The notes: a model not told the origin generated them from the letters alone. 19,820 bases of DNA from CAZIVO01 sp964542765 (GCA_964542765.1 CAZIVO010000066.1:1-19820); one strand, 5' to 3'. Shown: positions 1 through 8,403, counted from the stretch's first letter. Numbers and translations are program-made.

Positions 1-447
1 GAAGGCATCGCAGCCGCTCAACATCGCGGCGTTCTCGAGCCCGATCCTGGCCTCGATCTCCGTGGGGTGGATGCGGCGACCAAACTGGCCATTGTCACTG
101 GTGCGGTATTCGGTCATCAGGTCCACCCGGAGGTGATTTTGGGAATAGACCTGCGCGATCTGGATCCGAATGATCTTCGCGAGCGGGCTACCCGGGGCAA
201 GACCACGCGCCTCGTGGCTCGCGCTGACCGCAAGGGGCGAGTCAGCCTCGCCTACGAGGAACTCGATCGGGGGTCGGCCTTGGCGGTTCCTTCGGACCGC
301 GTCGCTTACTCGTATCAGGTTCGGGGCCTCGGCGCGCGCCTGCACGTTGGCATGGGCGTGGGGCCTGCAGGCACCGCGTCGGCATTGCTCGAAGACGTCG
401 AAGAGTTCTGTGCAAGCGAAAGAGCTTCGAGGAGGGCTATCCGATGA
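1..447 (+). CDS. hom: Homoserine dehydrogenase, C-terminal part (5' end outside window)
   Basis: This is the last 148 residues of a reading frame that enters from the left edge. The enzyme reduces aspartate semialdehyde to homoserine with NAD(P)H in the threonine/methionine branch. The fragment shows the catalytic block of the family: Glu13, Asp24 and Lys28 of the visible part (EPDP..., then DAATK) have the same spacing as Glu208, Asp219 and Lys223 of the yeast enzyme. The C-terminus reads GLGARLHVGMGVGPAGTA and then ends, so I see no ACT domain after the catalytic domain. Whether an aspartokinase is fused at the N-terminus cannot be seen. The stop overlaps the next start as ATGA at 444-447, implying translational coupling with the homoserine acyltransferase that uses its product. 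I am confident of the family; the exact subfamily is open. Confidence 0.83.
   Translation, partial: EGIAAAQHRGVLEPDPGLDLRGVDAATKLAIVTGAVFGHQVHPEVILGIDLRDLDPNDLRERATRGKTTRLVARADRKGRVSLAYEELDRGSALAVPSDRVAYSYQVRGLGARLHVGMGVGPAGTASALLEDVEEFCASERASRRAIR
430..436 (+). promoter_or_regulatory. Shine-Dalgarno site for metX
   Basis: AGGAGGG lies 7 nt before the ATG at 444, inside the end of hom. It supports that start, in the ATGA overlap. Confidence 0.7.
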
Positions 448-1437
448 CGAGCAGTTGCATCACTATCGGGGAAGGCACCGGTGTTTATCACCTGCCGGCT
501 TCCTTTTCTCTGGAGAGCAGGGCCGACCTGTGCGGCAGCCATCTGGCTTTCGAACTGGTGGGTCCCGATTCAGCTCCGGTTGTTCTGGTTCAAGGGGGCA
601 TCTCTTCGGGCCGCTGCGTTGTTTCCAATGATGATGGAGACGGCTGGTGGGACCAGATGGTTGGCGATGGAGCTGCCATCGACAGCGCACGCTTTCGCGT
701 GCTGAGTGTGGACTTCCTGGGCGGCGATGGTGCTTCCACCGGGCCGGTCAGCAGTGGCCGCCGACCTTTCCCAGCCATCACCAGCAGTGATCAAGCGAGA
801 GCGATCACTCATCTGTTGGATTTTCTGGGGATCGAAAAGTTGCATGCCGTGGTCGGAGCCTCCTACGGCGGCATGGTCGGACTGGCCCTGGCTGAAGGTT
901 GGCCTCAGAGGTTGGAACATCTGGTAGCCATCAGCGCCCCTCACCGCCCGCATCCGTTGGCTGTTGCGTGGAGGAGTTTGCAACGGAAGATCGTGTCTTT
1001 GGGTATCGAACTGGGCGCCCCTGAGCGTGCTGTTGCCCTGGCAAGAGGTCTGGGAATGACAACTTACCGCAGCGTGGAAGAGTTCGCTGCGCGCTTCGAG
1101 GGAGCGCCGAGCATCGTGGATGGAAGGGTGAGATTCCCGGTCGAGGAATACCTCGATGCTCGTGGCGAGGCCTTCGCGGAATCTTTTGATCCCCATGCTT
1201 TCTTGTGCCTTTCGCAAGCGATCGACCTACACCGGGTGGATCCGTCGGCTATTACTGTTCCGACGACATTGATCGGGGTGACCTCCGATCAGATCGTGCC
1301 CATTGAACAACTTCGCGAACTTGCATTTGTTCTGGGTGGGGTCACCGAACTGGTGGAGATCGATTCTCTTGAAGGAGACGAGTGCGATTGGCTCGATCTT
1401 GCGCCGAGTTCTGGTCGGGCAGGAGGTGTCGCCATGA
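444..1437 (+). pseudogene. metX: MetX-like homoserine O-acyltransferase with a disrupted 3' end (deletion of catalytic His motif, frameshift)
   Basis: An alpha/beta-hydrolase-fold acyltransferase that activates homoserine (O-acetyl or O-succinyl) for methionine synthesis. It is closest in pattern to the Xanthomonas-type short MetX. Visible features are GGISSGR near residue 51, the nucleophile elbow GASYGG with Ser140, and the acid Asp282 in TSDQIVP. The family then needs a GHDAFLKE-like block carrying the catalytic His. Here the frame reads EIDSL up to about 1370 and then diverges. The +1 frame resumes the family tail at once (LKETSAIGSILRR...), ending at TGA 1435-1437, exactly at an ATGA overlap with metB. 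So roughly 20 nt, including the His codon, appear lost. In the unshifted frame the ORF stays open through metB to 2684, giving an apparent 746-residue fusion. Either the gene is inactivated or the assembly is wrong here. Confidence 0.8.
1421..1426 (+). promoter_or_regulatory. Shine-Dalgarno site for metB
   Basis: A perfect AGGAGG lies 7 nt upstream of the ATG at 1434, the same spacing as for metX. It argues that metB is translated from its own start and is not naturally the second half of a fusion. Confidence 0.75.
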
Positions 1438-2684
1438 CCCATCAGAGCACATCCTCGGTTCGCAGTGGTATCGAGACGGACCCTCAATTCGGCGCCGTCG
1501 TGCCGCCGCTATATCTCTCTTCGAACTTCACCTTCGCAGGCCTCAACAGGCCGCGCGACTACGACTACACGCGCACTGCGAATCCAACCCGGGATCTTCT
1601 TGGCCAGTCGCTGGCTGAACTCGAGTCCGGCGCGGGAGGAGTGGTGACATCTTCAGGGATGTCGGCGATCACTCTTGTTGTGCAGTTGCTTTCTCCGGGC
1701 GATCTTCTGGTCGCTCCCCACGATTGCTATGGAGGTTCTTACCGTTTGTTCGAGAACCTTGCAGCCAAGGGGCAATTCCGCTTGCGCTTCATCGATTTCA
1801 ATGATGTCGCGGCTGTCGATCAAGCTTTTGCCGAGGTGCCGCGCATGGTGTGGGTAGAGACGCCGAGCAACCCTTTGTTGCGGATCACGGATATAGAGGC
1901 TATCGCTGCCCGGGCTCGATCTGCTGATGCATTGCTGGTGGCGGACAACACGTTCCTCTCACCGGTTCTGCAGCAACCGATCAAGCTGGGTGCGGACATC
2001 GTTGTGCATTCGACAACGAAGTATCTCAATGGGCACAGCGATGTGGTCGGTGGAGCAGTGGTGGCAGCGACGTCGGAGTTGCATGAGCAGCTGTCGTGGT
2101 GGGCAAATTGCCTTGGCTTGACCGGCGCTCCCTTCGATAGCTTCCTCACTCTGCGCGGGGTACGAACGCTTCATGCGCGGATGCGAGTGCATGAAGAGAA
2201 TGCAAATCGGCTGGCGAGACTTCTCGCCGATCATCCCTTGGTCGCACGAGTTCATTATCCGGGATTGCCGGATCATCCTGGGCATGCTCTTGCTCAGCGG
2301 CAGCAGAAGGGTTTCGGAGGGATGTTGAGCTTTGAAATTGCGGACCTTCCCTCTGCGGTCGAGGCTTTTCTGGGGCGCTTGCGGCACTTTTCCCTCGCCG
2401 AGTCTCTCGGTGGCGTGGAGAGCCTGATCGCCCATCCTGCGAGCATGACCCACGCAGCCATGGACGCTGATGCGCAAAGGACGGCGGGCATTTCTTCGAA
2501 TCTGTTGCGAGTGTCGGTCGGGATCGAGGACGGAGACGATCTTTGCGCGGACTTGGCTGGCGCACTCGACGCGGTTGAGGCGGGGAGTGGGGGTCGTGAC
2601 AACTCGGCGCTGTCGAGGTCGGCACCTTGCGACAGCGGCAAGGGCACCCCAAGATACGCCGCGAATGGATCCGATCCTCGATGA
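1434..2684 (+). CDS. metB: Cystathionine gamma-synthase-type PLP enzyme (trans-sulfuration family)
   Basis: A 416-residue Cys/Met-metabolism PLP enzyme. It condenses an O-acylhomoserine with cysteine to give cystathionine; some relatives use sulfide directly. Visible signatures are the N-terminal DYDYTRTANPTR block, SSGMSAI, ETPSNPLLRITD, the cofactor aspartate in VADNTF, the PLP lysine Lys196 in HSTTKYLNGHSDVVGG, and the C-terminal SLGGVESLIAHPASMTHA. ATG 1434 is chosen because it has a perfect ribosome site and overlaps the ancestral metX stop. The open frame continues upstream into metX only because of the deletion there. The last 30 or so residues (Gly/Ser/Arg-rich, unconserved) exceed the usual 380-395-residue length and run 20 nt into the helicase gene. 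The family is certain; gamma-synthase versus O-acylhomoserine sulfhydrylase cannot be settled by eye. Confidence 0.9.
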   Translation: MTHQSTSSVRSGIETDPQFGAVVPPLYLSSNFTFAGLNRPRDYDYTRTANPTRDLLGQSLAELESGAGGVVTSSGMSAITLVVQLLSPGDLLVAPHDCYGGSYRLFENLAAKGQFRLRFIDFNDVAAVDQAFAEVPRMVWVETPSNPLLRITDIEAIAARARSADALLVADNTFLSPVLQQPIKLGADIVVHSTTKYLNGHSDVVGGAVVAATSELHEQLSWWANCLGLTGAPFDSFLTLRGVRTLHARMRVHEENANRLARLLADHPLVARVHYPGLPDHPGHALAQRQQKGFGGMLSFEIADLPSAVEAFLGRLRHFSLAESLGGVESLIAHPASMTHAAMDADAQRTAGISSNLLRVSVGIEDGDDLCADLAGALDAVEAGSGGRDNSALSRSAPCDSGKGTPRYAANGSDPR

Positions 2685-4812
2685 CCTGAACCCCGCACAA
2701 CGCGAAGCCGTCGAGTATGGAGAGGGACCGTTGATGGTCCTGGCCGGCGCCGGGTCCGGCAAGACTCGTGTGATCACCCGGCGCATTGCGAGACTCCTGC
2801 GTGACGGTGTGCCGGCGAGTTCTATCCTGGGGCTTACCTTCACCAACAAGGCGGCTGGTGAGATGCAGCGCCGGGTTCTGGAACTCGGGGGCAGCCGGGT
2901 GCAGTTATCGACCTTCCACTCGGCATGCGCACGGTTCCTGCGCAGTTGCGGTCACCGCTTGGGTTACCCGAGAGATTTTTCGATCTACGACACCTACGAC
3001 CGCGACACCTGCATCAAGCTCTTGATGGAGGAGCTGTCGGTTCCCGGGCGCAAGCTGGTCAAGCCTGCGCAGATTGGCAGGGCCATCTCTCGCCTCAAGA
3101 ACCATGGGATTGCACCCGAGGAGTTTGATCCTGGCTACACGGAGATCGATGTCATTGTCGATGCCGTGTATCGATCTTATCAGCAGCGGATGCTGCAGCT
3201 TGGAGCGATGGACTTCGATGATCTCCTGCTCAATTTCCTGGCGGTGATGCAACAGGAACCGGAGGTAGCTGCCGAATATCAGGGCCGCTTTCGATGGGTG
3301 CTCGTGGACGAGTTTCAGGACACGAATCGGGTCCAGTATGACCTGATCAGGCAACTCACGGGCGATTTGCACAACATCTGTGTCGTCGGTGATCCTGACC
3401 AGTCGATCTACAGCTTTCGTGGAGCTGATATCCGTAATCTCCTCGAGTTCGAACAGGATTACCCGGGGACGGCCACGATCGTGCTCGAGCAGAACTATCG
3501 ATCAACGGTCACTATTCTGCATGCGGCGGAGACGTTGATTCGCAACAACCTTCGCCGCAAGGACAAGTCGTTGCGCACGGAGAATGCCGAGGGCGAACCG
3601 CTGGGATTGTTGGTGGCTGCCGACCCGAAGGCGGAGTCGCGGGAGGTGGCTCAAAGGATTCTCGACTTGCTCGGGCGCGGTGTCAGCCTTGCAGAGATCG
3701 CGATCTTCTACCGCACTCACTTCCTCAGTCGCGCGCTCGAAGAGGCCCTGCGTCGCTTGAGTGTCGAGTATGAGATTGTCGGGGGCCTCTCTTTCTTCGA
3801 GCGCCGTGAGATCAAAGACCTCCTGGCTTACCTCCGCATCATCGTCAATCCACTCGATGACATCAGCATGGGGCGCATCATCAATGTGCCTCCGCGGGGC
3901 GTAGGCAAGGCGACCGTAGAAAAGCTTCGCGTGATCGCGAGCGCCGAGGGGATGGCCTTGTCTGAAGTCATCGCAGAGCCGGCCCTCTTGATCGGACTTC
4001 AGGCGCGCGCGCGCAAGAGTCTGGCTGCTCTGGCAGAGTTGATCCTGGAGGCGCGGGAAATTGCCACGGCGGCTGCACCACCCTTGAAGAAGGTGTTGCA
4101 GGCGGCGGATTATGTGAGCCATGCTTGTGGTCTTGGTGAGCCTGAAGATGTGGCCCGCGAGGAGAATATTGATGAGCTCCTGGCTGATGCGGCGACCTTT
4201 GACGAAGAACATGACACGGGACTCGCCGGGTATCTCGCACACGTGAGCTTGCTGACCTCCGAGGATCGGCGGCGAGAGGCTGGGCCGCGGATCAGCCTCA
4301 TGACCGTTCATGCGGCGAAAGGCCTGGAGTTTGACCACGTCATGGCTGTTGGCATTGAAGATGGCCTCTTCCCGCACAGTCGATCGATTGACTCCGATGA
4401 TGATATCGAGGAGGAGCGGCGCCTGATGTATGTCGCGCTGACGCGAGCTCGAAAGACCGTCTGGTTGAGTAGAAGTCAGAGCCGGATGAACAATCAGGGC
4501 CTCTTCCTTCCGCAAGAGCCTTCGCGTTTCCTGGCAGAGATCCCATCGGAATGCTTTGGTGGCGCGGCGGAATCTTCGCGGCACTGGGAAGTGGATGAGT
4601 GGTCCCAGGAAGAAGTTCCGCAAGCGGAACTCCGTGAGGGGATGCGGGTCCATCATGCGGTATATGGTCATGGTCAGGTGGTCGCGATTCATGGCGCGGG
4701 GCCGCATGCCAAGGCCGGGGTGCGTTTTGCCGATGGCAATACGCGAGTTCTCTTGCCAGATCACGATGTGCTCGAGGTGTTGGTCGATCAGGAGGGCTTC
4801 GATTCGCCATGA
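2665..4812 (+). CDS. pcrA: ATP-dependent DNA helicase, UvrD/PcrA family
   Basis: A 715-residue superfamily-1A 3'-5' helicase, acting in repair, replication restart and RecA clearance. The motifs appear in order: Q-motif LNPAQREAV at 8-16, Walker A GAGSGKT at 28-34, LTFTNKAA, TFHS, VDEFQDTN at 214-221, GDPDQSIYSFRGA at 242-254, QNYRST, TVHAAKGLEF at 547-556, and ALTRAR. A Tudor-like C-terminal domain (about 659-706, GMRVHHAVYGHGQV) is typical of PcrA and UvrD and binds RNA polymerase in relatives. Start ATG 2665 is chosen because family homology begins immediately (MDPILDDLNPAQ). The frame is open further upstream, but that part is antisense-like noise over metB. It overlaps the metB stop by 20 nt and is followed by an ATGA overlap with the AAA+ gene, so it sits in one transcription unit with both. 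All catalytic motifs are intact. Confidence 0.95.
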   Translation: MDPILDDLNPAQREAVEYGEGPLMVLAGAGSGKTRVITRRIARLLRDGVPASSILGLTFTNKAAGEMQRRVLELGGSRVQLSTFHSACARFLRSCGHRLGYPRDFSIYDTYDRDTCIKLLMEELSVPGRKLVKPAQIGRAISRLKNHGIAPEEFDPGYTEIDVIVDAVYRSYQQRMLQLGAMDFDDLLLNFLAVMQQEPEVAAEYQGRFRWVLVDEFQDTNRVQYDLIRQLTGDLHNICVVGDPDQSIYSFRGADIRNLLEFEQDYPGTATIVLEQNYRSTVTILHAAETLIRNNLRRKDKSLRTENAEGEPLGLLVAADPKAESREVAQRILDLLGRGVSLAEIAIFYRTHFLSRALEEALRRLSVEYEIVGGLSFFERREIKDLLAYLRIIVNPLDDISMGRIINVPPRGVGKATVEKLRVIASAEGMALSEVIAEPALLIGLQARARKSLAALAELILEAREIATAAAPPLKKVLQAADYVSHACGLGEPEDVAREENIDELLADAATFDEEHDTGLAGYLAHVSLLTSEDRRREAGPRISLMTVHAAKGLEFDHVMAVGIEDGLFPHSRSIDSDDDIEEERRLMYVALTRARKTVWLSRSQSRMNNQGLFLPQEPSRFLAEIPSECFGGAAESSRHWEVDEWSQEEVPQAELREGMRVHHAVYGHGQVVAIHGAGPHAKAGVRFADGNTRVLLPDHDVLEVLVDQEGFDSP

Positions 4813-5696
4813 ATCGGCCACACGACACTCTGGAGAGGTTGCGAAGCCTTCTTGCCGAGGCTGGTCAGGACGCGGCCTTGCTCGCGGAGATGCGTGAATT
4901 GATCGATGCCGAACTTGTGCAAATTTCGGCGCTGGACGGAGCAGCCACGGATGCTTGGCATGGGATGGTGGGTCAGACCGAGCCCATCCTTTCGTTGCGG
5001 GCATTGATCGAGAAGTTTGCGCGTGTCAAAACCCCAGTATTGATTCTTGGTGAGAGTGGAACGGGCAAGGAATTGATTGCGCGAGCTCTGCATCAGGTCA
5101 GTCCGCGGCGTGTTCGCCCGTTCGTCGCCGAGAACTGCGCGGCGATCCCGGAGAACCTGTTGGAGTCCGTTTTGTTCGGGCACGTTCGAGGAGCCTTCAC
5201 CGGCGCTGTTCGCGATCATCCTGGCCATTTCGCGAGCGCTGATAAGGGCAGCATATTTCTGGACGAAATAGGGGACATGCCCTTGAGCATGCAGGTGAAG
5301 CTCTTGCGCACGCTCCAGGAAGGGGAAGTTCGACCGGTGGGGGGTAGTGAGCTTCGCAAGATAGATGTGCGCGTGATAGCCGCCTCTAACCAAGACCTTG
5401 CGAAGCTCGTCAGTGAGGGGAGCTTTCGAGAGGATCTCTATTACCGCCTCAATGCTTTGCAACTCAAATCACCGCCACTGCGTGAGAGGGGCGCGGACAT
5501 CCTTCTTTTGGCCCGCTATTTTCTTGCAGCAACAGGTTCGTTGCTGGAGTTCGATGAGACGGCGGAAAAGGCTCTGCTGTCTGCCGGATGGCCGGGAAAT
5601 GTGCGTCAATTGCAGAACGAGATGCAACGTCTCGCTGCACTCTGTGATGGGCCGGAAGTGTGCAGGGAAGACCTTTCCGAGGATTTACGCCTTTGA
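4809..5696 (+). CDS. Sigma-54-interacting AAA+ activator without sensor or HTH domain
   Basis: A 295-residue enhancer-binding-protein core that would use ATP to remodel sigma-54 RNA polymerase. Visible are a short helical N-terminus (1-50), Walker A GESGTGKE at 81-88, the sigma-54-contacting loop GAFTGA at 128-133, Walker B IFLDEIGD with Asp152, REDLYYRL near 210, and the lid motif WPGNVRQL near 258. The protein stops about 30 residues later, where family members normally enter a Fis-type HTH. None of the three downstream frames encodes one. There is also no receiver, GAF, PAS or FHA domain. Family precedents lacking the HTH exist (for example FlgR of Helicobacter and CtcC of Chlamydia); these act from solution. 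Its start overlaps the helicase stop (ATGA 4809-4812). I found no convincing -24/-12 site nearby, so its target is unknown. Confidence 0.88.
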   Translation: MNRPHDTLERLRSLLAEAGQDAALLAEMRELIDAELVQISALDGAATDAWHGMVGQTEPILSLRALIEKFARVKTPVLILGESGTGKELIARALHQVSPRRVRPFVAENCAAIPENLLESVLFGHVRGAFTGAVRDHPGHFASADKGSIFLDEIGDMPLSMQVKLLRTLQEGEVRPVGGSELRKIDVRVIAASNQDLAKLVSEGSFREDLYYRLNALQLKSPPLRERGADILLLARYFLAATGSLLEFDETAEKALLSAGWPGNVRQLQNEMQRLAALCDGPEVCREDLSEDLRL

Positions 5697-5797
5697 CCGG
5701 CATGATTGACTATTGCTGGGGAATGTCGGCTCACGGCCCCTACCCTTGTCCTCGCAAGCGAACTAAACTGTCCTGACCCTGTAGCGGCGTTAGACCC

Positions 5798-8386
5798 TTG
5801 TCACCAGACCTTGACCCAAAGAATCGGATGTTGCCTCGTCGTCATGCTGCGAGGTCTAATCGAGGTGGCCGCGGATTTCTCATCTGCTTTATTTTGGGCC
5901 TCACGTCGGTGCTGGTTTGGTGGGGGCTTTCCTCGTCCACGAGCGGTTCCGTAACGATCTTTCTTGATGCGGTGGCGAAGGATCGTCGGGTGGGCAAGTT
6001 CGAGCAAGCGCACCAGACCATCGAGCTTTACCGCCGAAAGACCGCAGGCTCGGACCCGCGGTTGCTCAAGGTTGTGCAAACTGCGGAGCAGCAGCTTGAC
6101 GCTACCGAGGCCAGGGTTGCCGAGATTGCTGCGAGCGTGGAGGAGGAGGCCCATCTGAAGTCTCCCGGAGAGCAGATCTCCGAATTGAAGTCGCTGAAGG
6201 CGAGCGGTGCCCGCCAGATTGACAGGGAATCTGCTCACATCGTGCTGGGGCGCTATGACCGTATCCTCCGTCGAGCGCGTGATCGTCGTGTGGCCGAGGT
6301 GGAGCGTGCGCCGCCGAAGGATAAGCCGGTGCCCGCAGACGTGGTCTCCGAACCATCCTTGCAGGATTCTTTGCTTGCACAGATCGATTCTTTGGCGGCT
6401 GCCGAGCAGTATGTCGAGGCCATCGAGATGCTTCGCCAAGCCCTCTCGACGACTCCTCTGGCGGAGTCGGGTCCTTACAGGGATCGCCTTGCACGCGTGA
6501 GCAAGAGCGTGCAGGCGAGAGTTTCGGGACAGCTGGCGCGTGCACAGCAACTCGAGAAGGCCGGCAAGCTGGCAGAAGCGGTGAAATCCTTGGAGGGGCA
6601 GACGGCTCGCTACCCGGCTGCCGAGGCCGCCCGGATCAGCAGTGAGATCGCTCGCCTTCGCGGCGTTGCGCTCGCTGGACAGGTTCCGAAGGATGAGGCT
6701 GCTGGAGGGGTTGCCCGGCCGAGCATCGCGCAGACGAATGCCGTCAAGCCGAAGAGTGCACGGGCGACCCTGCAGGAGATTTCTCAACTGCTCGAGGACG
6801 TGCGCCGGGTCGAGGACTCCGGTGATCTCGCCCGGGCACAGGAACTCCTGGTGTTTGCGGCGAAGCGGGTTGCGACACGTGATCCGGATTTTGCCCTCTA
6901 CCTCGAGAGTAAGGCGAAAGGGCATGGCCAGATCGTGGCGATGGCGAAGGCTCTTGCCGATCGGCTGCCGGAGGCTCGCGCCAAGGACCTTCGGGTCGAA
7001 CTTCGCGAAGGCGGTTTTGGCGAGGTCATCGGTGTGGGGGGTAGCAAACTTACTTTGAAGCTGGCGACCGGTGAGCGTGCTGTTGGTTGGAGCGAGCTGA
7101 AAACAGAATCTCTTGCGGAGTTGATCGAGCGGAACAAGGTGGGCATCGAGGGGCTTCTGGGAGGGGCCGTGATGGCTTATCGCGATGGGGATGCCGATAT
7201 TGCCGAGCGTTTGCTGGTGCGTGCGACGAAGGTTGATCGGTCGAGAGCAAGTGACATCGACGCCTTGATCCGGGAGGGCCGAGGTCTCCCCGAAGAGGCC
7301 GGGAGTTTCAGCCTCGTGGGTGGGCAGTTCGTTTCGCAGCGCCAGCAGGAGATCCTCAAGCTCAGTCGGAGCTTGGAACGCCGCCTCGCAGGGATCTTGA
7401 ACGGCAAGAGCGATGGCTGGAGCAAGCTGCTCGAAGAGTTGCGTGACAGTAATCAGGACACATTGGCGGCCTGGCTTGCGGCACTCGACCGTCATCAGGC
7501 CGCCCTCGCCAAGCGGATTGCGGGCCACTCCTTCAGGAAGGCCCACGGCAAGCTCCATACGAGGCGACTCGAACTCGACTCTCTCCGGGAGCATGCCAAA
7601 GAGCTCATCTTCGATGAGGTCAAATATTTCTATCCCTACAGGCCTCCCGCTGTCAGCGGGGAGAAGGCGGCCGAATACTGGCCAGTGCAGCAAGAGGTCG
7701 ACAAGCGCGTCGCCGCCATCAGGGAAATCTGGGAGTCAACAGAGCGACAGGCGAGTATCCCGAGCAAGCTCCGTGAAGAGTTTGCTCGCTATGTTTGGCT
7801 CAGGGAGACATCGATGGCTTTCGGGCAGCCACTCGATGAGGTGGGTCCGGATGTCGCCTGGGTGATGACCTTGCCATCGGCGAAGGTTCTTGGCTTGCAG
7901 AACTTCTGCTTGTCGGTTGAGGAGCGCGAGCGCAATGAGCTGTATGCCCGCATCGAGGCTTACAACATCAAGATCCTTGCGGGATTGCCGAATGCCGAGC
8001 AGCGGCAGATCAAGGTGACCAACGCTTATCGCCGCATGTTCAACCACAGACCACTGGCGGTGAATATGAAGATCCAGCGTGCCGCTCGTGGGCATTGCGA
8101 GGAAATGTCGACGCTCGGTTACTTCGGTCACTTTTCACCAACGGCCGGTCGCCGGACTCCCTTCGACAGGATGCGTCTGGAGGGATATCAACGCGGTGCG
8201 AGCGAGAATTGCGCGACCAACGGTTCGGCTGAAGGTGCGCACAATGCTTGGATTCACTCGAGCGGTCATCACCGCAACTTGCTCAATCCCGGACACACAG
8301 AATTTGGGTCCGGGAATTCCGGCAAATACTGGACACAGAACTTCGGCCGCAGCAGCGAGTTCATGGGGTTGCCGGAGTTTCAGTAG
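5798..8386 (+). CDS. Membrane-anchored protein with TPR-like helices and C-terminal CAP/SCP domain
   Basis: A protein of about 860 residues. Residues 26-44 (counted from the TTG at 5798) form one hydrophobic segment after an Arg-rich stretch, a signal anchor that should place the rest outside the cytoplasm. ATG 5828 is an equally plausible start, 10 residues in; neither has a good ribosome site. Residues 60-330 are Ala/Glu/Arg-rich helix with TPR-like pairs (EQYVEAIEMLRQAL, GKLAEAVKSLEGQ). A small beta-rich piece around 405-440 (GVGGSKLTLKLATGERAVGW) and more helix follow. Residues 735-860 are a CAP/SCP (YkwD-like) domain with cavity residues His778 (GYFGHFSP), Glu803 (GASENCA) and His824 (SSGHHRNLLNP), ending in YWTQNFG. 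CAP domains bind lipids or act in the envelope; the role here is not known. It lies about 100 bp after the AAA+ gene and could share its transcript. Confidence 0.85.
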   Translation: MSPDLDPKNRMLPRRHAARSNRGGRGFLICFILGLTSVLVWWGLSSSTSGSVTIFLDAVAKDRRVGKFEQAHQTIELYRRKTAGSDPRLLKVVQTAEQQLDATEARVAEIAASVEEEAHLKSPGEQISELKSLKASGARQIDRESAHIVLGRYDRILRRARDRRVAEVERAPPKDKPVPADVVSEPSLQDSLLAQIDSLAAAEQYVEAIEMLRQALSTTPLAESGPYRDRLARVSKSVQARVSGQLARAQQLEKAGKLAEAVKSLEGQTARYPAAEAARISSEIARLRGVALAGQVPKDEAAGGVARPSIAQTNAVKPKSARATLQEISQLLEDVRRVEDSGDLARAQELLVFAAKRVATRDPDFALYLESKAKGHGQIVAMAKALADRLPEARAKDLRVELREGGFGEVIGVGGSKLTLKLATGERAVGWSELKTESLAELIERNKVGIEGLLGGAVMAYRDGDADIAERLLVRATKVDRSRASDIDALIREGRGLPEEAGSFSLVGGQFVSQRQQEILKLSRSLERRLAGILNGKSDGWSKLLEELRDSNQDTLAAWLAALDRHQAALAKRIAGHSFRKAHGKLHTRRLELDSLREHAKELIFDEVKYFYPYRPPAVSGEKAAEYWPVQQEVDKRVAAIREIWESTERQASIPSKLREEFARYVWLRETSMAFGQPLDEVGPDVAWVMTLPSAKVLGLQNFCLSVEERERNELYARIEAYNIKILAGLPNAEQRQIKVTNAYRRMFNHRPLAVNMKIQRAARGHCEEMSTLGYFGHFSPTAGRRTPFDRMRLEGYQRGASENCATNGSAEGAHNAWIHSSGHHRNLLNPGHTEFGSGNSGKYWTQNFGRSSEFMGLPEFQ

Positions 8387-8403
8387 CCGGCCGCAGCAGC
8401 GAG
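8344..8403. repeat. 16-bp perfect direct repeat across the CAP-gene stop codon
   Basis: CGGCCGCAGCAGCGAG occurs at 8344-8359 (inside the gene) and again at 8388-8403 (just after its TAG stop at 8384-8386), 44 bp apart. The second copy falls in the 21-bp gap between the convergent genes. It looks like the trace of a local duplication that may have remodelled the C-terminus; no function is evident. Confidence 0.75.

Noticed and set aside
2470..2664. N-terminal extension of the helicase by 65 residues
   Set aside because: The extension is Arg-rich noise over metB; helicase homology begins at the ATG at 2665.
444..2684. A natural bifunctional MetX-MetB fusion enzyme
   Set aside because: The linker is an out-of-frame reading of the metX tail, the catalytic His block is missing, and metB has its own ATG with AGGAGG at 7 nt and an ATGA overlap with the ancestral metX stop.
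3502..5004. A 500-codon open frame on the minus strand opposite the helicase
   Set aside because: The plus strand encodes an intact helicase with all motifs; the antisense frame has no recognisable domain and arises from GC-rich codon structure.
5697..5797. A hidden HTH for the AAA+ activator, or a -24/-12 promoter for the CAP gene
   Set aside because: All three frames lack an HTH pattern, and no GG-N10-GC core with acceptable flanks was found.
5801..7693. A 630-codon open frame on the minus strand opposite the CAP protein gene
   Set aside because: Arg/Leu/His-rich composition without domains, lying antisense to a frame with a clear anchor and CAP domain.
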